64,000 nucleotides of DNA, taken from the NCBI GenBank assembly GCA_034440575.1, contig JAOTOL010001519.1, forward strand, positions 1,103,001 through 1,167,000, read 5' to 3'. The position numbers and the translations under genes are program-made. The notes beneath the pieces were generated by a model that had not been told where the DNA came from, ran no database searches, and was given only the letters and a program-made list of their open reading frames with translations. This document shows positions 1 through 10,639 of this stretch, in pieces. The DNA comes from Imbricaverruca yamaguchii (Eukaryota; Arthropoda; Thecostraca; Neoverrucidae). How positions within the stretch are numbered: the first letter of the stretch is position 1; every line of letters begins with the position of its first letter.

Positions 1-54
1 ATTGTCTTGTCATTATCTTCAGAATATTACCAAGTTTTTTTTGTCAAAACACCG

Positions 55-113
55 GTGGTGGTGGTGGATTGGAGTTTAGGGGCGCGTCGACATCTAGGGT
101 CATTTTTCGCCAG
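55..113 (-). mobile_element. Ultra-short retroposon (US element), subtype A
   Basis: On the minus strand this reads GGCGAAAAATGACCC, then GATGTCGACGCGCCCC, then a CCAATCCACCACC tail. It matches other copies in the window at 20815, 34566 and 40393. A 7-bp target-site duplication (AACACCG, 48-54 and 114-120) flanks it. The element carries no coding sequence. An alternative reading is a severely 5'-truncated SINE tail. Confidence 0.7.
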
Positions 114-1579
114 AACACCGAATGGCATCACTTGTCAATTACTGCAAGCTTAATGATCTTTGATAAACTCCTCACATTTGCTAGAAAGTGCAAGGGATGC
201 TTCTGATGCCAAAAACAATGAGAACTAGGGAAACTAGCATTTTGCATCACGCAACATATTTTGAGAGAACACATGTTTGAATACCACATTTACCAAGGCG
301 TTTAAGATGATGTACCCACTTTTTCAATTGCACGTGGTTACTAGTAGGCGATGCCAATGGCAATACCGTAACAACAAACCTGTTGTGAATATATGTAACG
401 CGTGCGGGCAGTCTGCCGCGTTTCTTACGCTGCAGTGCTGCCATATGCCGGACCCATAAAGTAATTTGAGAAAGGAAAAGAGGACGAAGTCATTTTTGTC
501 GCCACTGAGACTCGGCTGAGGATAAATATTCCCATAAAGAATAAATTATATAACGCCGAAATTGATTGATTCGTTACGCCAAGAACTGCTAGGTTTCCGG
601 CACTGTTTGACTGAAGCAAAGCCGTGACTGGGGCATTCAGAGGCACCATCAAGCACTGGAGGCGGAACCTTTGGGGCTCGAAGCCCAGGGTCTGATCCAG
701 GAACAGTCATGGAGGCACGTGTCCGGAGGGACCCCACTGCGAAAGTGCCTGTAGGGATACCTCTGCCTTCCGAGGGGCGCATGTGGTTGAAAAATTCGAG
801 GCGGTGTGCACTGGATACTTCCCGGAGGGTCGCTCTTCCTTCCAAGGGGGCACCGTCGCTTCATGATCACAGCTTTCTAACAGTTTTGCCTTTCATCCTA
901 GCTGACATAGATGAGACGGACATAGCCGACATAAATCGCTCAACGGATTTATTTTTCAGCCGGTGTCCCTCTTAGTGGAAGAGGCATCCTTTCAGTATGC
1001 TGGAGTAGACTCGACACCCGCTCAACAAATTTCCAGTCGAATGTGCCCCTCCATGGACTCTTGCAGTGGTGATCCTCCAGAGGAGTGTTTTTTATATTCA
1101 CTGGATCTGCCGCTGAGTGCAGGTGAATGGTTGGCCGTCGGCAGCGTTAACCGTTGAGATGTGCAATGTGCATGTCCGGTGCCGATGCTCTGCTTTTCCG
1201 ACACCCAGCATGAACGGGAGCGACTATCTGCAGCCCCGGCACCAGCACAAAAGTGGACGAATTTCAGCTCAAACGCAGCGCAAGATCATCCAAGGTCGAT
1301 TTTAGGTTAATCGCTTCAGGTTAATCGCTAAGTCAGGTTCAGGTTAATGGGATGTGTAAGAGTGAAGCCAACTTTTCGGTTTAGACCTTTTTCCCCGATC
1401 GAAGCGCAGATCTTGGCGTCTTCCCACTGGTAAGGGCTGCAGTTGGTCATTCTTGCATGAATTAACGGTGAAAGAAATATGAAGGACTTCGCGTGACTTC
1501 GCGTCAAAGGACTTCGCGTGACTTCGTGTGTCATTGTTATGGATCGGTGTGATGACTTAAAACAGGACTTTTCAATTAT
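114..1579. other. Gene-free flank, no recognised element
   Basis: I see only short, codon-unlike open frames. Around 590-860 the sequence is distantly similar to 55620-55770 (shared words such as GGTTGAAAAAT and a pattern of 'CTTCC...AAGGGG'), so it is probably an old dispersed repeat. Short tandem words occur at 1300-1350 (AGGTTAATCGCT) and 1487-1530 (GACTTCGCGT). No function can be assigned. Confidence 0.5.
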
Positions 1580-2285
1580 ATAGCATAACAATATGCATAA
1601 TACATGACTTTTAAATTATGTAGCATAACAATATGGATGAAACAAGTCGCTAGTGTTGTCAATAACACTTTCCTTTTGCGAATATATGGGAAGCACGTCA
1701 GCGCAGATTTTTGTGGTCTGGCGCTGCGAACTGTTTTCACTTTAACGGCTCATAACTTGAAAACTTTTCGGCCGGTTTTCATATTTCTTACTTCAAGCAA
1801 TTCGCCGGTCATTTCTAAGCAGGCACGCAAATAATGGCGTGTATTGGCTGGTACAATATGTAGTTATGCACGAAAAATCGGAGGGGCTGGCGGATTTCGC
1901 CATCCCCCTCCAGAGCGTGTGTGAACCTGTAATGAACTTGACCTTACTTGACCTCGATGACCTGACATGACTTTGAAACAACATAGCATAACAATGTACG
2001 TCAAACAAGTCGCTAGTTTTGGCGAAGAACACTTCATTTGTGCCAATATACGGGAAGCGCATTAGCGCCGATATTTGTGGTCTGGCGACGAAATTTTATT
2101 TAACTTTAGAGACCCCTAACGAATTTTTTTTCACCGATTTCCATTTTTCTTATTTTAAACAACGCGCCGGTCATTTATAAGATACAAACAATGACGCATA
2201 TCCGCCGGTAGAATCTGGAATTATCTACGAAAAACCGGAGGGGTGGGCGGATTTCGCCCCCCCCTCCAGGGCGCATGTTAAGTGA
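1580..2285 (+). repeat. Dispersed repeat, dimeric, with AGGTCA half-sites
   Basis: Two diverged monomers (about 1603-1965 and 1966-2280) each contain TAGCATAACAATRT, CAAACAAGTCGCTAGT, a GGGAAGC...TTTGTGGTCTGG core, and a GGAGGGG...CGGATTTCGCC block near the end. The junction carries TGACCT repeats. An inverted copy lies at 3180-3655 and a partial relative at 4040-4270. There is no open reading frame and no clear terminal repeat, so the class is unknown. Confidence 0.75.
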
Positions 2286-2440
2286 TGATTGCTGCATTGC
2301 CATTTTTCATCTTTTTTAAGTTACTTGAATGGTTTTGATATTCTTCCATTGTATTTATTTTTAAAGATATAATTGATTCACCTCAAATTGCTCATATCAT
2401 AGAAAACTTTCCTTTCCTGAGGGAATGAGAGACAAATTTG

Positions 2441-2755
2441 CTGCCCCGGCAGCTCAGTTGGTTTGAGCGCTGACCTGCACTGGTTTCCCCTGTACTGGCA
2501 ACAGAGGGTTCGAGTCGCTTCGCGCGATCGCATTTAGCCCCCGGCCGGGAGTGTCAGTTGGCAGCTGGCCCGATAAGGCTGGGGACGAGCTTCCGTGCGG
2601 CCGTGTCGGTGCATTGGCGGCACGTTAAACTTTCGGTCTAAATTCTGCCATTGAACTGGAGTTCATGGGGCGGGTGGTGGGGCCAGGGTTCACGCAAGAA
2701 GCTCTGCTTAGCAATAAAATCCTGGTTCCTCAAGCCACCCTAGCAAGAATTCGGA
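2441..2755 (+). mobile_element. tRNA-derived SINE, family 2
   Basis: The head resembles a tRNA: GCCCCGGCAGCTCAGTTGG gives the A box and GGGTTCGAGTC the B box. A conserved body (GGCCGTGTCGGTGCATTGG, GCACGTTAAACTTTCGG, GGGTTCACGCAA) and a CTTAGCAATA...GCCACC end follow. About 300 bp. Copies lie at 21808-22110 and, inverted, 41725-42022. The tRNA cloverleaf is imperfect, so this is not a functional tRNA gene. Confidence 0.85.
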
Positions 2756-3179
2756 TTAATTTTTTTTTTAATTTAAATCATTGAAATCATACCAGAATAC
2801 ACCAGAAAAACAAAATTAAGATACAAATCACCCTGGGGCTTCTAATGCATGTTTACCAATGTACACACATTCTACTCTTATAAATGGAAGGAATCAGCAT
2901 AAATATAAATATTACTCACTTGCTATCTTATGATGACCTCCCCTTTCTACAACGTTTGAGACACATGTTTAAATTGCACATGACATGACAACAACGTGTC
3001 AGAACTAATAATCACTGGAAGGAACAGAACAAGATTATAACTCGTCTGGTTGGAAGGAGACAAAGTTTTGTGTTTTACTGCAGCTGCAAGTAGCATGATC
3101 AGTTACATTTATTCTGCCCATCTCCTTGAAATTGTAAAATGAAGTATATTTTTTTTCAAATTACTATGTATTACAAGGA
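2756..3179. other. AT-rich spacer, nothing recognised
   Basis: AT-rich DNA beginning with a T-rich run. No open frame, tandem repeat or known element is visible. Confidence 0.4.
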
Positions 3180-3655
3180 TTGTTCATGGCAAAACTAGCT
3201 ACTTGTTTGATGTATATTGTTATGCTATATTGTTTCAAAGTGATGTCAGGTCACCAAGGTCAAGTCAGGTCAAGTTCAGGACAGGTTAACGCACGCCCTG
3301 GAGCGGGGATGGCGCAGTCAGCCCACACCTCCGATTGTTCTTACATAACTCCATATTTTATCGGCCAATATACGCCATTTTTACGTACCTGCTTGGAAAT
3401 GACGGGCACATTGTTTGAAGTAAGAAAAATGAAAATCGGTCGATAATTTTTCAAGTTAGGGGCCGTTAAAGTAAAATCAATTCGCAGCTCCAGACCACAA
3501 AAATCGGCGCTCATGCGCTTCCCGTATATTGGCAAAAGGGAAGTATTCTTGACAACACTAACAACTTGTTTGATGCATATTGTTGTGCTATATAATTTAA
3601 AAGTCATGTTAGGTCGCCGAGGTCAAGTCAGGTCAAGTTCATGACAGGTTAATGG
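3180..3655 (-). repeat. Inverted copy of the 1580-2285 dispersed repeat
   Basis: Read on the minus strand it reproduces the same order of blocks as 1603-2060: TAGCAYAACAATATGCAT, CAAACAAGTT, GGGAAGCGCATGAGCGCC, TTTGTGGTCTGG, ACTTCAAACAA, and the GGAGG...CCAGGGCG block. On the plus strand 3255-3290 reads AAGGTCAAGTCAGGTCAAGT, two AGGTCA half-sites spaced by 4 bp, and the same occurs near 3628. Confidence 0.75.
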
Positions 3656-4039
3656 AACCAGACTTGGTCAACTGGAATGTTGTCATAAATGCAAATGACT
3701 GGCATGCGATTGATGTCACTTTGCATGTTACTCCCTGTACATCCCGAAATCTACTGTTTGCCATTGTGTGCCTACGCATTTCCGTACTTTATGTATTTCA
3801 CTCCTTTCTTTGCGAAGCTGATTGTGCTGAGCCGCCCAACGGAGCAGTTGGGTGGGCAGCCCGGTTCCGGCAACTCGAGCAGGTAATGACCGGATGAAGT
3901 GCTCCTAGATAGGCAACTTGAGGTCAAATGGCAGATCTGTCATCTGTATTGCATCATTAGCAATGCCCAAAACATCATTAATGCCAATTTTGGAGCATTT
4001 AAGCACAATCACAGCGATCCATAACGATGAGAAGCCAAG
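3656..4039. other. Spacer, nothing firm
   Basis: No gene is visible. A short hairpin (CGCCCAAC...GTTGGGTGGGC, about 3834-3858) is the only structure noted. Confidence 0.3.
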
Positions 4040-4270
4040 CCACGCAAAAACATAATTTTATTACTTTGACCTCATTTGACCTTGAAGATATTGACCTAAG
4101 GTCATGAAATTTGCACATAATATAGTTCACTACCGTGCCCATCCACCCTGCGAATTTCGTTGATCTAGCCTCAGTAGGAGCCGAGATCTTAGTGGGGCGG
4201 AATCCGCCCCCCCCCTCTCCAGTGCGCGTAATTTTCCGAGGCCCTCCAGGGCGCGTGTTAAGCAATGGTA
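4040..4270 (+). repeat. Partial relative of the AGGTCA dispersed repeat
   Basis: Carries TTTGACCTCATTTGACCTTG and ATTGACCTAAGGTCATG, then GGGGCGGAATCCGCCCC and a CCTCCAGGGCGCGTGTTAA end that matches the end of the 2230-2280 monomer (CCTCCAGGGCGCATGTTAA). The middle is diverged. The strand is set by the orientation of the shared ends. Confidence 0.55.
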
Positions 4271-4344
4271 ATAATTCCATCCTATACACATCACATGTGG
4301 TCTCGATATATGACACTGAAGAATAAAACAAAATATAAGTAACT

Positions 4345-4640
4345 ATTGCGCATGATTTGAAGAAAGTATTCTGCAACCAAATTTATACCATATTTGAAAA
4401 AGTCTTCGGATCACATGCCGGTTTGAAGGAAAACTTCGATCTATCTTCAAATATATTTTGGAAGTATCATTACAGTATCAAGGAGAAGACAAGCTTATCT
4501 GCTTGTAGGGGAAAGAAAATAAAAATTACCATTGGATATGACTTGAGAAAAGCATTCTGCAACCAAATGTAAATCATGTTTAAAAGTCTTCGGAAGACGT
4601 CATGCAGGCTTCAAGTGAAACTTCGATCTACCTTCTAAAA
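4345..4640 (+). repeat. Direct duplication, about 100-bp units
   Basis: The block at 4348-4448 (GATTTGAAGAAAGTATTCTG ... AACTTCGATCTATCTTC) recurs at 4540-4638 (GACTTGAGAAAAGCATTCTG ... AACTTCGATCTACCTTC). The copies are diverged and about 190 bp apart. No coding potential. Confidence 0.6.
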
Positions 4641-5267
4641 CATGATACCTTTGATTTGAAGAGCTTTCATCAACACAAATGCTGCGCTGATGATACATTT
4701 GCGAAGCGCTTTGTGGCTGCCTCAAATCTATAGTGTTCTTATTGTAGTGTTCTTATTATGTAAAGGGCCTTGGTTTGGGGGTGATTCTTCGGGCTGTGAG
4801 GAGGCTTGTAGGTCAAGTTTCTATCATTATCATTATCATATCATTTTTCACTATTCTTGGTGCTGTAATCTAATTGCATGCATGCATTAACATGATTTTT
4901 CTATCCAATGTTAGTTTTTCGTGCTTATTTCATGTGCACAGCCATATTCATAGACAAGACTGTAACGTATGGTAATACAACTCAATTCTTCTTCTCGCTG
5001 CGCTAGCTTAGGATTGGTGCAAAACAGTGCGTACTGTTACAACTGTGCACCCATACAGTGCTGCATATGACTCAATGTAGATTTGGAACATCTTGTGTTA
5101 GATATAAAGACATAAAGACAAAATATTAGTGCAACTATGATCTGCAATGGCCTTTCTTGGTTGCACTCTAGACACTGAACCAGTTGCCCACCAATTCCAT
5201 TGATCAGCCCTTCCTGGAATACTGAAAAGCAAGCCCTCTGTTCTTATGATGATTGTCTATGCTGTTT
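4641..5267. other. AT-rich spacer
   Basis: Nothing recognised apart from a short ATCATT-type run near 4830. The right end may be 3' flank of the adjacent minus-strand LINE. Confidence 0.35.
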
Positions 5268-6515
5268 TTAAAGATGTTCAATGTGCTCCTTCTGACAATG
5301 GTTTCTAGAAGCTGGTTCCAGTGTTCTACTACCCTGTTGGTGAAAAAAAAACTGTCTTAACCTTGTCCTGCTGTGGTTATCCTTAATTTTGATTTCATGA
5401 CCTCTAATTGCATCATTTCTGTTAAATTCAAACCTTTCCCCAAGATATCCTTTTTCCAGGCCATGGACAAATTTAAAGACCTCAATGAGATCTCTCAGCC
5501 TTCTATATCTAAGTAAAAACATTCAATTTCTTCAATCCTACCTCATATGCCAGGTTGCTTATGCTATTAACCATTTTGTAGCCCTCTTTTGTACTCTCTA
5601 AAAGCCAACACTTTTTTTCATAGCTAGGAGACCAAGCTTGGATGCAGTATTCTGAATGTGGCCAGACATATGCACAGTGAAGTTTCCTGATGACTTCCTC
5701 ACTTCTGTATGATACATTCCTATTGATTTCCACAAGCATTCTCAGTGCATTCTTCCTGGCCTCCTTGGTCTGTTCTGGTGCCCTCAATTTTGTGTTTAGA
5801 ATAACACCTAAATCCTTCTGTTGAGTCACTGATAGTGCCTGACCACCCATCAAGTATGGAGCCTTCATATGCTGCCTACCTATATGCATGTCTTTGCACT
5901 TATCAAAATTAAATTTCATTCGCCATTGTTCAGACCACTTCACAAGTTTGTCCAAGTCTTTCTACAGTGAGATATACTCATTATAACTTGTTATTGCCCT
6001 AAAAACCTTGAAATTGTCTACAAATTTCAAAACCATACTGCTTAGGCCACTTTCAATGTTATTTACAAATATAATGAACAGTAGTGGCCCTAGTACTGAC
6101 CCCTGAGGGACTTCACTAAGAACCTTTTGACATGATGATTTTGTAGCATTTAGCATCACTCTTTGTTGTCTATCTGAAAGCCACAACTCTATCCATTTTA
6201 AGATGCTACCTGCAATACCATGGACCTGAAGCTGCATCATTAACCATGTGTGTGGTACCTTTTCAAAGGCCTTACTAAAGTCAAGATATGCTACATAAAC
6301 CTGATTTCCCTGATCAAATTGTTCTGCAGTGAAGTTAAAAAAGTCCAAGAGATTTTTGAGACATGATTGTCCTTTTCTAAACCCATGTTGAGTATCTTGA
6401 ATCAATGTGTTTCCTTCTAGATAACTAACTATTCTTTCTTTGATAATTGATTCAAGTACCTTGCAAACTAAGGATGTGAGACTTGCTGGCCTATGGTTTT
6501 CAACTTTCCCTCATT
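5268..6515 (-). mobile_element. Non-LTR retrotransposon (LINE) reverse transcriptase, degraded
   Basis: The minus strand encodes RT pieces of a CR1/Jockey-like LINE. 6405-5962 contains QHGFRKGQSC, the motif-A region YLDFSKAFEKVPH, VPQGSVLGPLLF, and a broken catalytic box reading FVDN instead of FADD. 5955-5509 gives the thumb and C-terminal region (FNFDKCKDMHIG, QQKDLGVILN, YCIQAWSP). 5522-5268 gives the last part. Frame breaks separate the pieces, and similarity to the second copy stops near 6515, so the element is 5' truncated. It is inactive. Confidence 0.9.
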
Positions 6516-6760
6516 ATTATATGTGTTATATGTATAACCATGATACAAGCACAAACAGCTGATTTCTACTTAGAGTTGCACCTGATTTTTGAGTGCTTGG
6601 TTTTTCTAAGCCTGCTCTGATTTGATTGAAGTTGTTCTGCTCTTTTTTTGGAGCTGGGTCGGGAACAAACTATCTAGGACCATGGTGCTATATCAAGTTG
6701 CTTGGGGCCCTGTCTACCAGTAATCTTCAAGTATTAACCCTCACAGTTTCTATATAAAAA

Positions 6761-7077
6761 TAAGTCACTGTCAGCTGACTACCAGTTACTTGGTGGGGAT
6801 GTCACTCAAGCATACCCAGAAAAACCTCCAGCAGGGTGCACTGAATGAGCCTGGGGGCATTGCATTAGGCTAGATTATGTTAGGTTATGTTATATTTGGT
6901 TTGGTTAGGCTAGGTTAGGTTATCCTGCTGAAACTCCTGAATGAGCACCACACTGACCCCTTCAAAATATCCCTGGTGATGCACCTGGGTTCATTCAGTG
7001 CACCTGGCTGAAGGTATTTCCCCATAATTTGAGTGATGTTGCCAACAGCTGACTGGCAGTCAGCTGATGGTGACTTA
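6761..7077. mobile_element. MITE-like inverted-repeat element
   Basis: The ends are TAAGTCACTGTCAGCTGACT on the left and, read inverted from the right, TAAGTCACCATCAGCTGACT. Complementarity continues for about 90 bp (6761-6855 against 6985-7077, including GTGCACTGAATGA). The middle is rich in GGTTAGGTTA words. Ends starting in TA suggest a TA target, as in Tc1/mariner MITEs, which is inference. No transposase. Confidence 0.65.
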
Positions 7078-7544
7078 GATACCTTCTTGATATATGCAGT
7101 GTGCGAGTGGTAACATTTGAGGATTACCCTGTGTGGCTACTTACTTCAATGTGCTGCATTATGAATGGAAAATGGATTGGGTGTGGAATGATCTTGCATC
7201 ATTGGTTGCCTGCTGGTGAGCAGGCACCTACCAAGGTGCTTACACTGGCAGATATGTGCAAAATGGCAAAAGAAGAACCTTATGTCCTATTGATCAAAGT
7301 GGGAAGCTTGCTTTTAAGGTTCTAAGTCAGAATGCATGTCTCATCAGAGCTGGGGTCCATTTTTGTGAGGATGCTGAAAGTCATTTGACAGTCTGTTCAA
7401 AATATGATCAAGCTTCCTGATATTTATAACATAGGAACAATGTTCTACAGCAATTGGTCAACAGCTAGATTTACAAACTAAAATATAAAATAAATGTCCA
7501 AACAGCATTTCTGTCTAACAAGACAGAAATGGTCTATTATTATT
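7078..7544. other. Spacer, no gene recognised
   Basis: One small open frame (7101-7325, 74 codons) shows no recognisable domain and is flanked by unrelated sequence. I do not call it a gene. Confidence 0.3.
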
Positions 7545-7653
7545 TTTTAAAAGGAAAATTTTTTTAAAAATAATAAAAAAAAAAAATTTTTTTGGAAAAA
7601 AAAAAAAAAAATAAAATAAAAAAAAAAAAAAAACAAAAAAAAAAAAAAAAAAT
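7545..7653. repeat. Low-complexity A-rich tract
   Basis: Almost pure A with short T runs over about 100 bp. It may be the decayed tail of a retroelement. Confidence 0.8.
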
Positions 7654-7864
7654 GTCATGAGGTCATAAAGTGTTCAGACTTAAAAAGAGTCATTTGGGTT
7701 AAGCCTGTAAAGGGAAGATGCTATAAGCTTGGGCAAAAGGTACTCCATGCTTCAACCAATACTATATCCAAAAATAAAAATAAATGTCTAACTACATTGA
7801 TGCCTGTTGAGAGGGGCCTACACAGTGTACACCTACTAGCATAAATCTCGCCCAGTCCACCACC

Positions 7865-8060
7865 AATTATAACTGAAAAACAAAATTTTCCAAACCAAAG
7901 AATTTGTGTACCTTATTTTTAAATGCATTTAATGAGGGGTTCCCCATGCCATCAGCAGGCAACATATTCCATTCATCAACCACCTTTTGACTGAAAACCC
8001 ACTGGTGCTCAACTGTCATACACCTTGCCCTGTTGAACTTGAACTGATGACCCAATATGA
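7865..8060 (-). mobile_element. LINE ORF2 C-terminal fragment
   Basis: The minus strand reads GHQFKFNRARCMTVEHQW then FSQKVVDEWNMLPADG and FKNKVHKFFG. This is the usual C-terminus of CR1-like ORF2 proteins (FSQRVV..WN.LP......FK). It is a separate, more truncated insertion than 5268-6515. Confidence 0.75.
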
Positions 8061-8770
8061 TGCTCTTATGTGATATAGTAGAGCATCATTGAGGTTGGCA
8101 TTTGCTAACCATTGAACTATTCCATGCATTTCAATCATATTGCCATTTAATATCCTATGCTTGAGTCAACTGAGTCAACTGATATTCAACTGAGTCAACT
8201 TGCATCAACTGATAACTACCTAGTGAATTAATCATAGCTTCTAATTTCTTAACTAGCTTGTAGGTATTTGTTTGGCATCCAAAATATGGAGTTAGACATG
8301 GAAAAGCCTCCACAAGGGTTTCAAAAGTCTGATAACTAATTAATGGAAGTAAGCATAGACACTCTGTGCTAACAATAATGTGCTAGATACTGCATTGATG
8401 TCAAGTCTACTGATACCAATCTGTGATGACAGTTCCTGCATCTTCCCTTCCCATCTACAAGACTTAGGAAATTCCCTGTGTACCATCTGCCCCCTGGTTC
8501 CACACATTTTTTTGGTAACACCCCTAAATGAGCATCTTCATGAACAAAAAAAATGTGATGGCCTCCTGAATCAGCAAATCATCCCTTCGAGGTTATAATC
8601 ATGGGAACAGCCTAGAATCAGCACCTCCACTTGGCTGTTGGAGACAAATCCCTGGTAATGCCCATGGATCGGTTATACATTGGCACCTATTTCGCCTCTT
8701 GCCAGCTAATTCTCGGCGACCTCACTGCATCAGCACCTACATATTCTGCCCACATGAGCGCAGTTGACGA
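8061..8770. other. Spacer, nothing recognised
   Basis: Contains short repeats of TGAGTCAACTGA (8164-8205). No supported gene. Confidence 0.35.
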
Positions 8771-8780
8771 TGGTTGCATT

Positions 8781-8963
8781 GGGGCGGGGATGGCCGAGTG
8801 GTTAAGGTGTCGGGCTATGGGTACCAAAGGTCCCGGGTTCGACTCTGGCGCCACTCAGGACATTTCCCAATCCCGGGGCCCCCCGGCGAAACAGTGTGGG
8901 CGGCGCCATTAGCCGTTAATGTGCATAAAGTGTGTCGTGAACCAACCAATAAACAAACGACGC
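8781..8963 (+). mobile_element. tRNA-derived SINE, family 1
   Basis: tRNA-like head with A box TGGCCGAGTGG and B box GGTTCGACTCT, a body GCCACTCAGGACATTTCCC, and tail GTGAACCAACCAATAAACAA. A 10-bp TSD TGGTTGCATT flanks it (8771-8780 and 8964-8973). Other copies are 21506-21647, 28502-28673 and 63436-63616. Confidence 0.9.
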
Positions 8964-8989
8964 TGGTTGCATTCAGCTGGCTATGTTGC

Positions 8990-9032
8990 AGTCGATGCGC
9001 CCCTAAGCCCAAATAACCAACCAACCAGCTCA
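8990..9032 (+). mobile_element. US element, subtype B, 5' short
   Basis: AGTCGATGCGCCCCTAAGCC then AAATAACCAACCAACC. Flanked by a 9-bp TSD CTATGTTGC (8981-8989 and 9033-9041). It lacks the GGGCGC left arm found in full copies. Confidence 0.75.
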
Positions 9033-9225
9033 CTATGTTGCTGACATCAAAACGTCTGGATTGGCTTGATCATGACCCCATCCATACACGAACTATCCTG
9101 CTAGGAGTTCCATCAACAAATACAAAATCTTCACTCACTCCTCACCTAATGCAGTGCAGTGTTGCGACACAAAAGGTGAAAATACAACGAAAAATGGCTC
9201 TTAAGTGCTCCTGGGTTTTAGACAT

Positions 9226-9402
9226 TGCGTGAGACGAAATGTACGACCCTCAATATACCAGGAGGTGCTGAGTTTACATCAAATGTAACGTTAGGGATTA
9301 TGCTATATTACTCAGAGTATTATAGCATAATCCATAACGTTACTTTTGATGTAAACTCAGCACCTCCTGGTATATTGAGGGTCGTACATTTCGTCTCACG
9401 CA
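9226..9402. mobile_element. 177-bp near-perfect foldback element
   Basis: The left arm 9226-9313 is the almost exact reverse complement of the right arm 9315-9402 (ends TGCGTGAGACG / CGTCTCACGCA, centre ACTCAGAGT), with a few mismatches near the middle. The transcript would fold into one long hairpin. No clear TSD was found. A foldback or MITE origin is likely, and a small-RNA precursor is possible but not shown. Confidence 0.8.
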
Positions 9403-9476
9403 GCACAAAAAGTGAGTCAGATAAAGTATAAGCTCACCCCACTTCCGTCCATTCCACTCATGGAACCAATATTTCC

Positions 9477-9535
9477 ATGGGCGCTGTATGACCGAAGCAG
9501 TCGATGCGCTCCTAAGCCCAAATAACCAACCAACC
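9477..9535 (+). mobile_element. US element, subtype B, full length
   Basis: Starts ATGGGCGCTGTATGACCG, continues AGTCGATGCGC and ends in AACCAACCAACC. TSD of 13 bp AACCAATATTTCC at 9464-9476 and 9536-9548. The arms GGGCGC and GCGC(T/C)C can pair. Confidence 0.85.
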
Positions 9536-9799
9536 AACCAATATTTCCTTGGGGAAATGCAGCGTTCGCTTCCCCTAACCTGACACAGCCTCATTTTCCC
9601 TAGTTAATTTGATGTCCTCGCACCACACGATCGCTTTGAAATAGCCACACGTACTGGTCGCCATGGACTGCGGAACGAGAAAGTGGGGCACCGGGATGTG
9701 GTGTCCTTGATTCTGGATTTTAATGGTGACCCTATGTGGTTTTGATTGGTTATTTGGGCTTAGGGTCCGGTAACTTTGGCTTAGGGTCAACTGCGTTGG

Positions 9800-9971
9800 C
9801 GACGAGTAGTCTAGGGGTAAGTTGCTCGTCTCACACTGGAAAGGTTGTGGGTTCGAGTCTCACCTGTCGGTACTTTTCGCCCGCTACCAATCGGCGTGAG
9901 AAATTGGCGGTACGCTACATGACTCAATGGTCGATGTATCCTAAAACCAACAACCAACCAACAAACCATTG
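9800..9971 (+). mobile_element. tRNA-Val-like SINE
   Basis: The head has AGTCTAGGGGTAAGTTGCTC, an anticodon-arm region CTCACACTGG, and B box GGGTTCGAGTC, closest in look to tRNA-Val. The 3' end ACATGACTCAATGGTCGATG...CCAACAACCAACC resembles the US elements. TSD ACTGCGTTGG at 9790-9799 and 9972-9981. A second copy is 40703-40867. Confidence 0.85.
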
Positions 9972-10480
9972 ACTGCGTTGGTCATACAGCGCCCACTTTA
10001 TATGGTTTTGACTGGAAAGAATCTACCAAAAAGTTTCCCGGTGTCCCCTTAAGTTCGAACGTTTCACCACCTCTGCCAGAGACCGCTTTGCTCCACCCAT
10101 ACACTGCAACGAATCAAGAGTCTAGCTATTTTACCTTGCTTAAATCAGGTACACATCTTTGTTGGCTTTGCACCAAATCAGGTGCGTTTTAGTTGGCTTT
10201 CCGGAGTATTGGGATTGTAAACAGTATCAGCAAAGTACAGAATTTACATGCGTTTTCATGGATTTCTTGGCTACATGTGTCGACAAGTAGAGGAGAGGGG
10301 GATGGAGAAAGATCAAGGACTTCGTTACTATTGTTGCAATCACGTTCAGTTTAATATCTAATATGCAACCAGTTTCATTCTTAATTTGTAACCATTGGCC
10401 CCGTTGATTAAGTCTGGAAGAAATCGTGCAATCTAGTTTCTCCAGTCAGCGAGGCAAACAAGTTGCAACAGGGTTTTTCT
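9972..10480. other. Spacer, nothing recognised
   Basis: No element or gene visible. Confidence 0.35.
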
Positions 10481-10496
10481 CGTGTTTGCAGTCGAA

Positions 10497-10619
10497 GTCG
10501 GGGTAGCTCAGTCGGTATGGGTTGGGCTCTTGACTGTAAGAATCCTGCACACGGAAGGCTTGCCTTGCCCAGTCCACCCATTACCAATTGGCGTGGGAAG
10601 CTAACGACGCTATCCGACC
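10497..10619 (+). mobile_element. tRNA-derived SINE-like insertion, short
   Basis: Begins with GGGGTAGCTCAGTCGGTA (A box), followed by TTGACTGTAAGAATC, and ends in GACGCTATCCGACC. A candidate TSD TTGCAGTCGAA lies at 10486-10496 and 10620-10630. The B box is degenerate. Confidence 0.55.
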
Positions 10620-10639
10620 TTGCAGTCGAATGCATTGCA

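Noticed and set aside
6880..6925. Telomere-like GGTTAGGTTA words
   Set aside because: Few, imperfect copies inside a MITE; no tandem telomere array.
8781..8860. tRNA genes at SINE heads (also 2441, 9800, 10497, 40703, 58110)
   Set aside because: A and B boxes are present, but acceptor stems do not close and each is followed by a SINE body and tail with TSDs.
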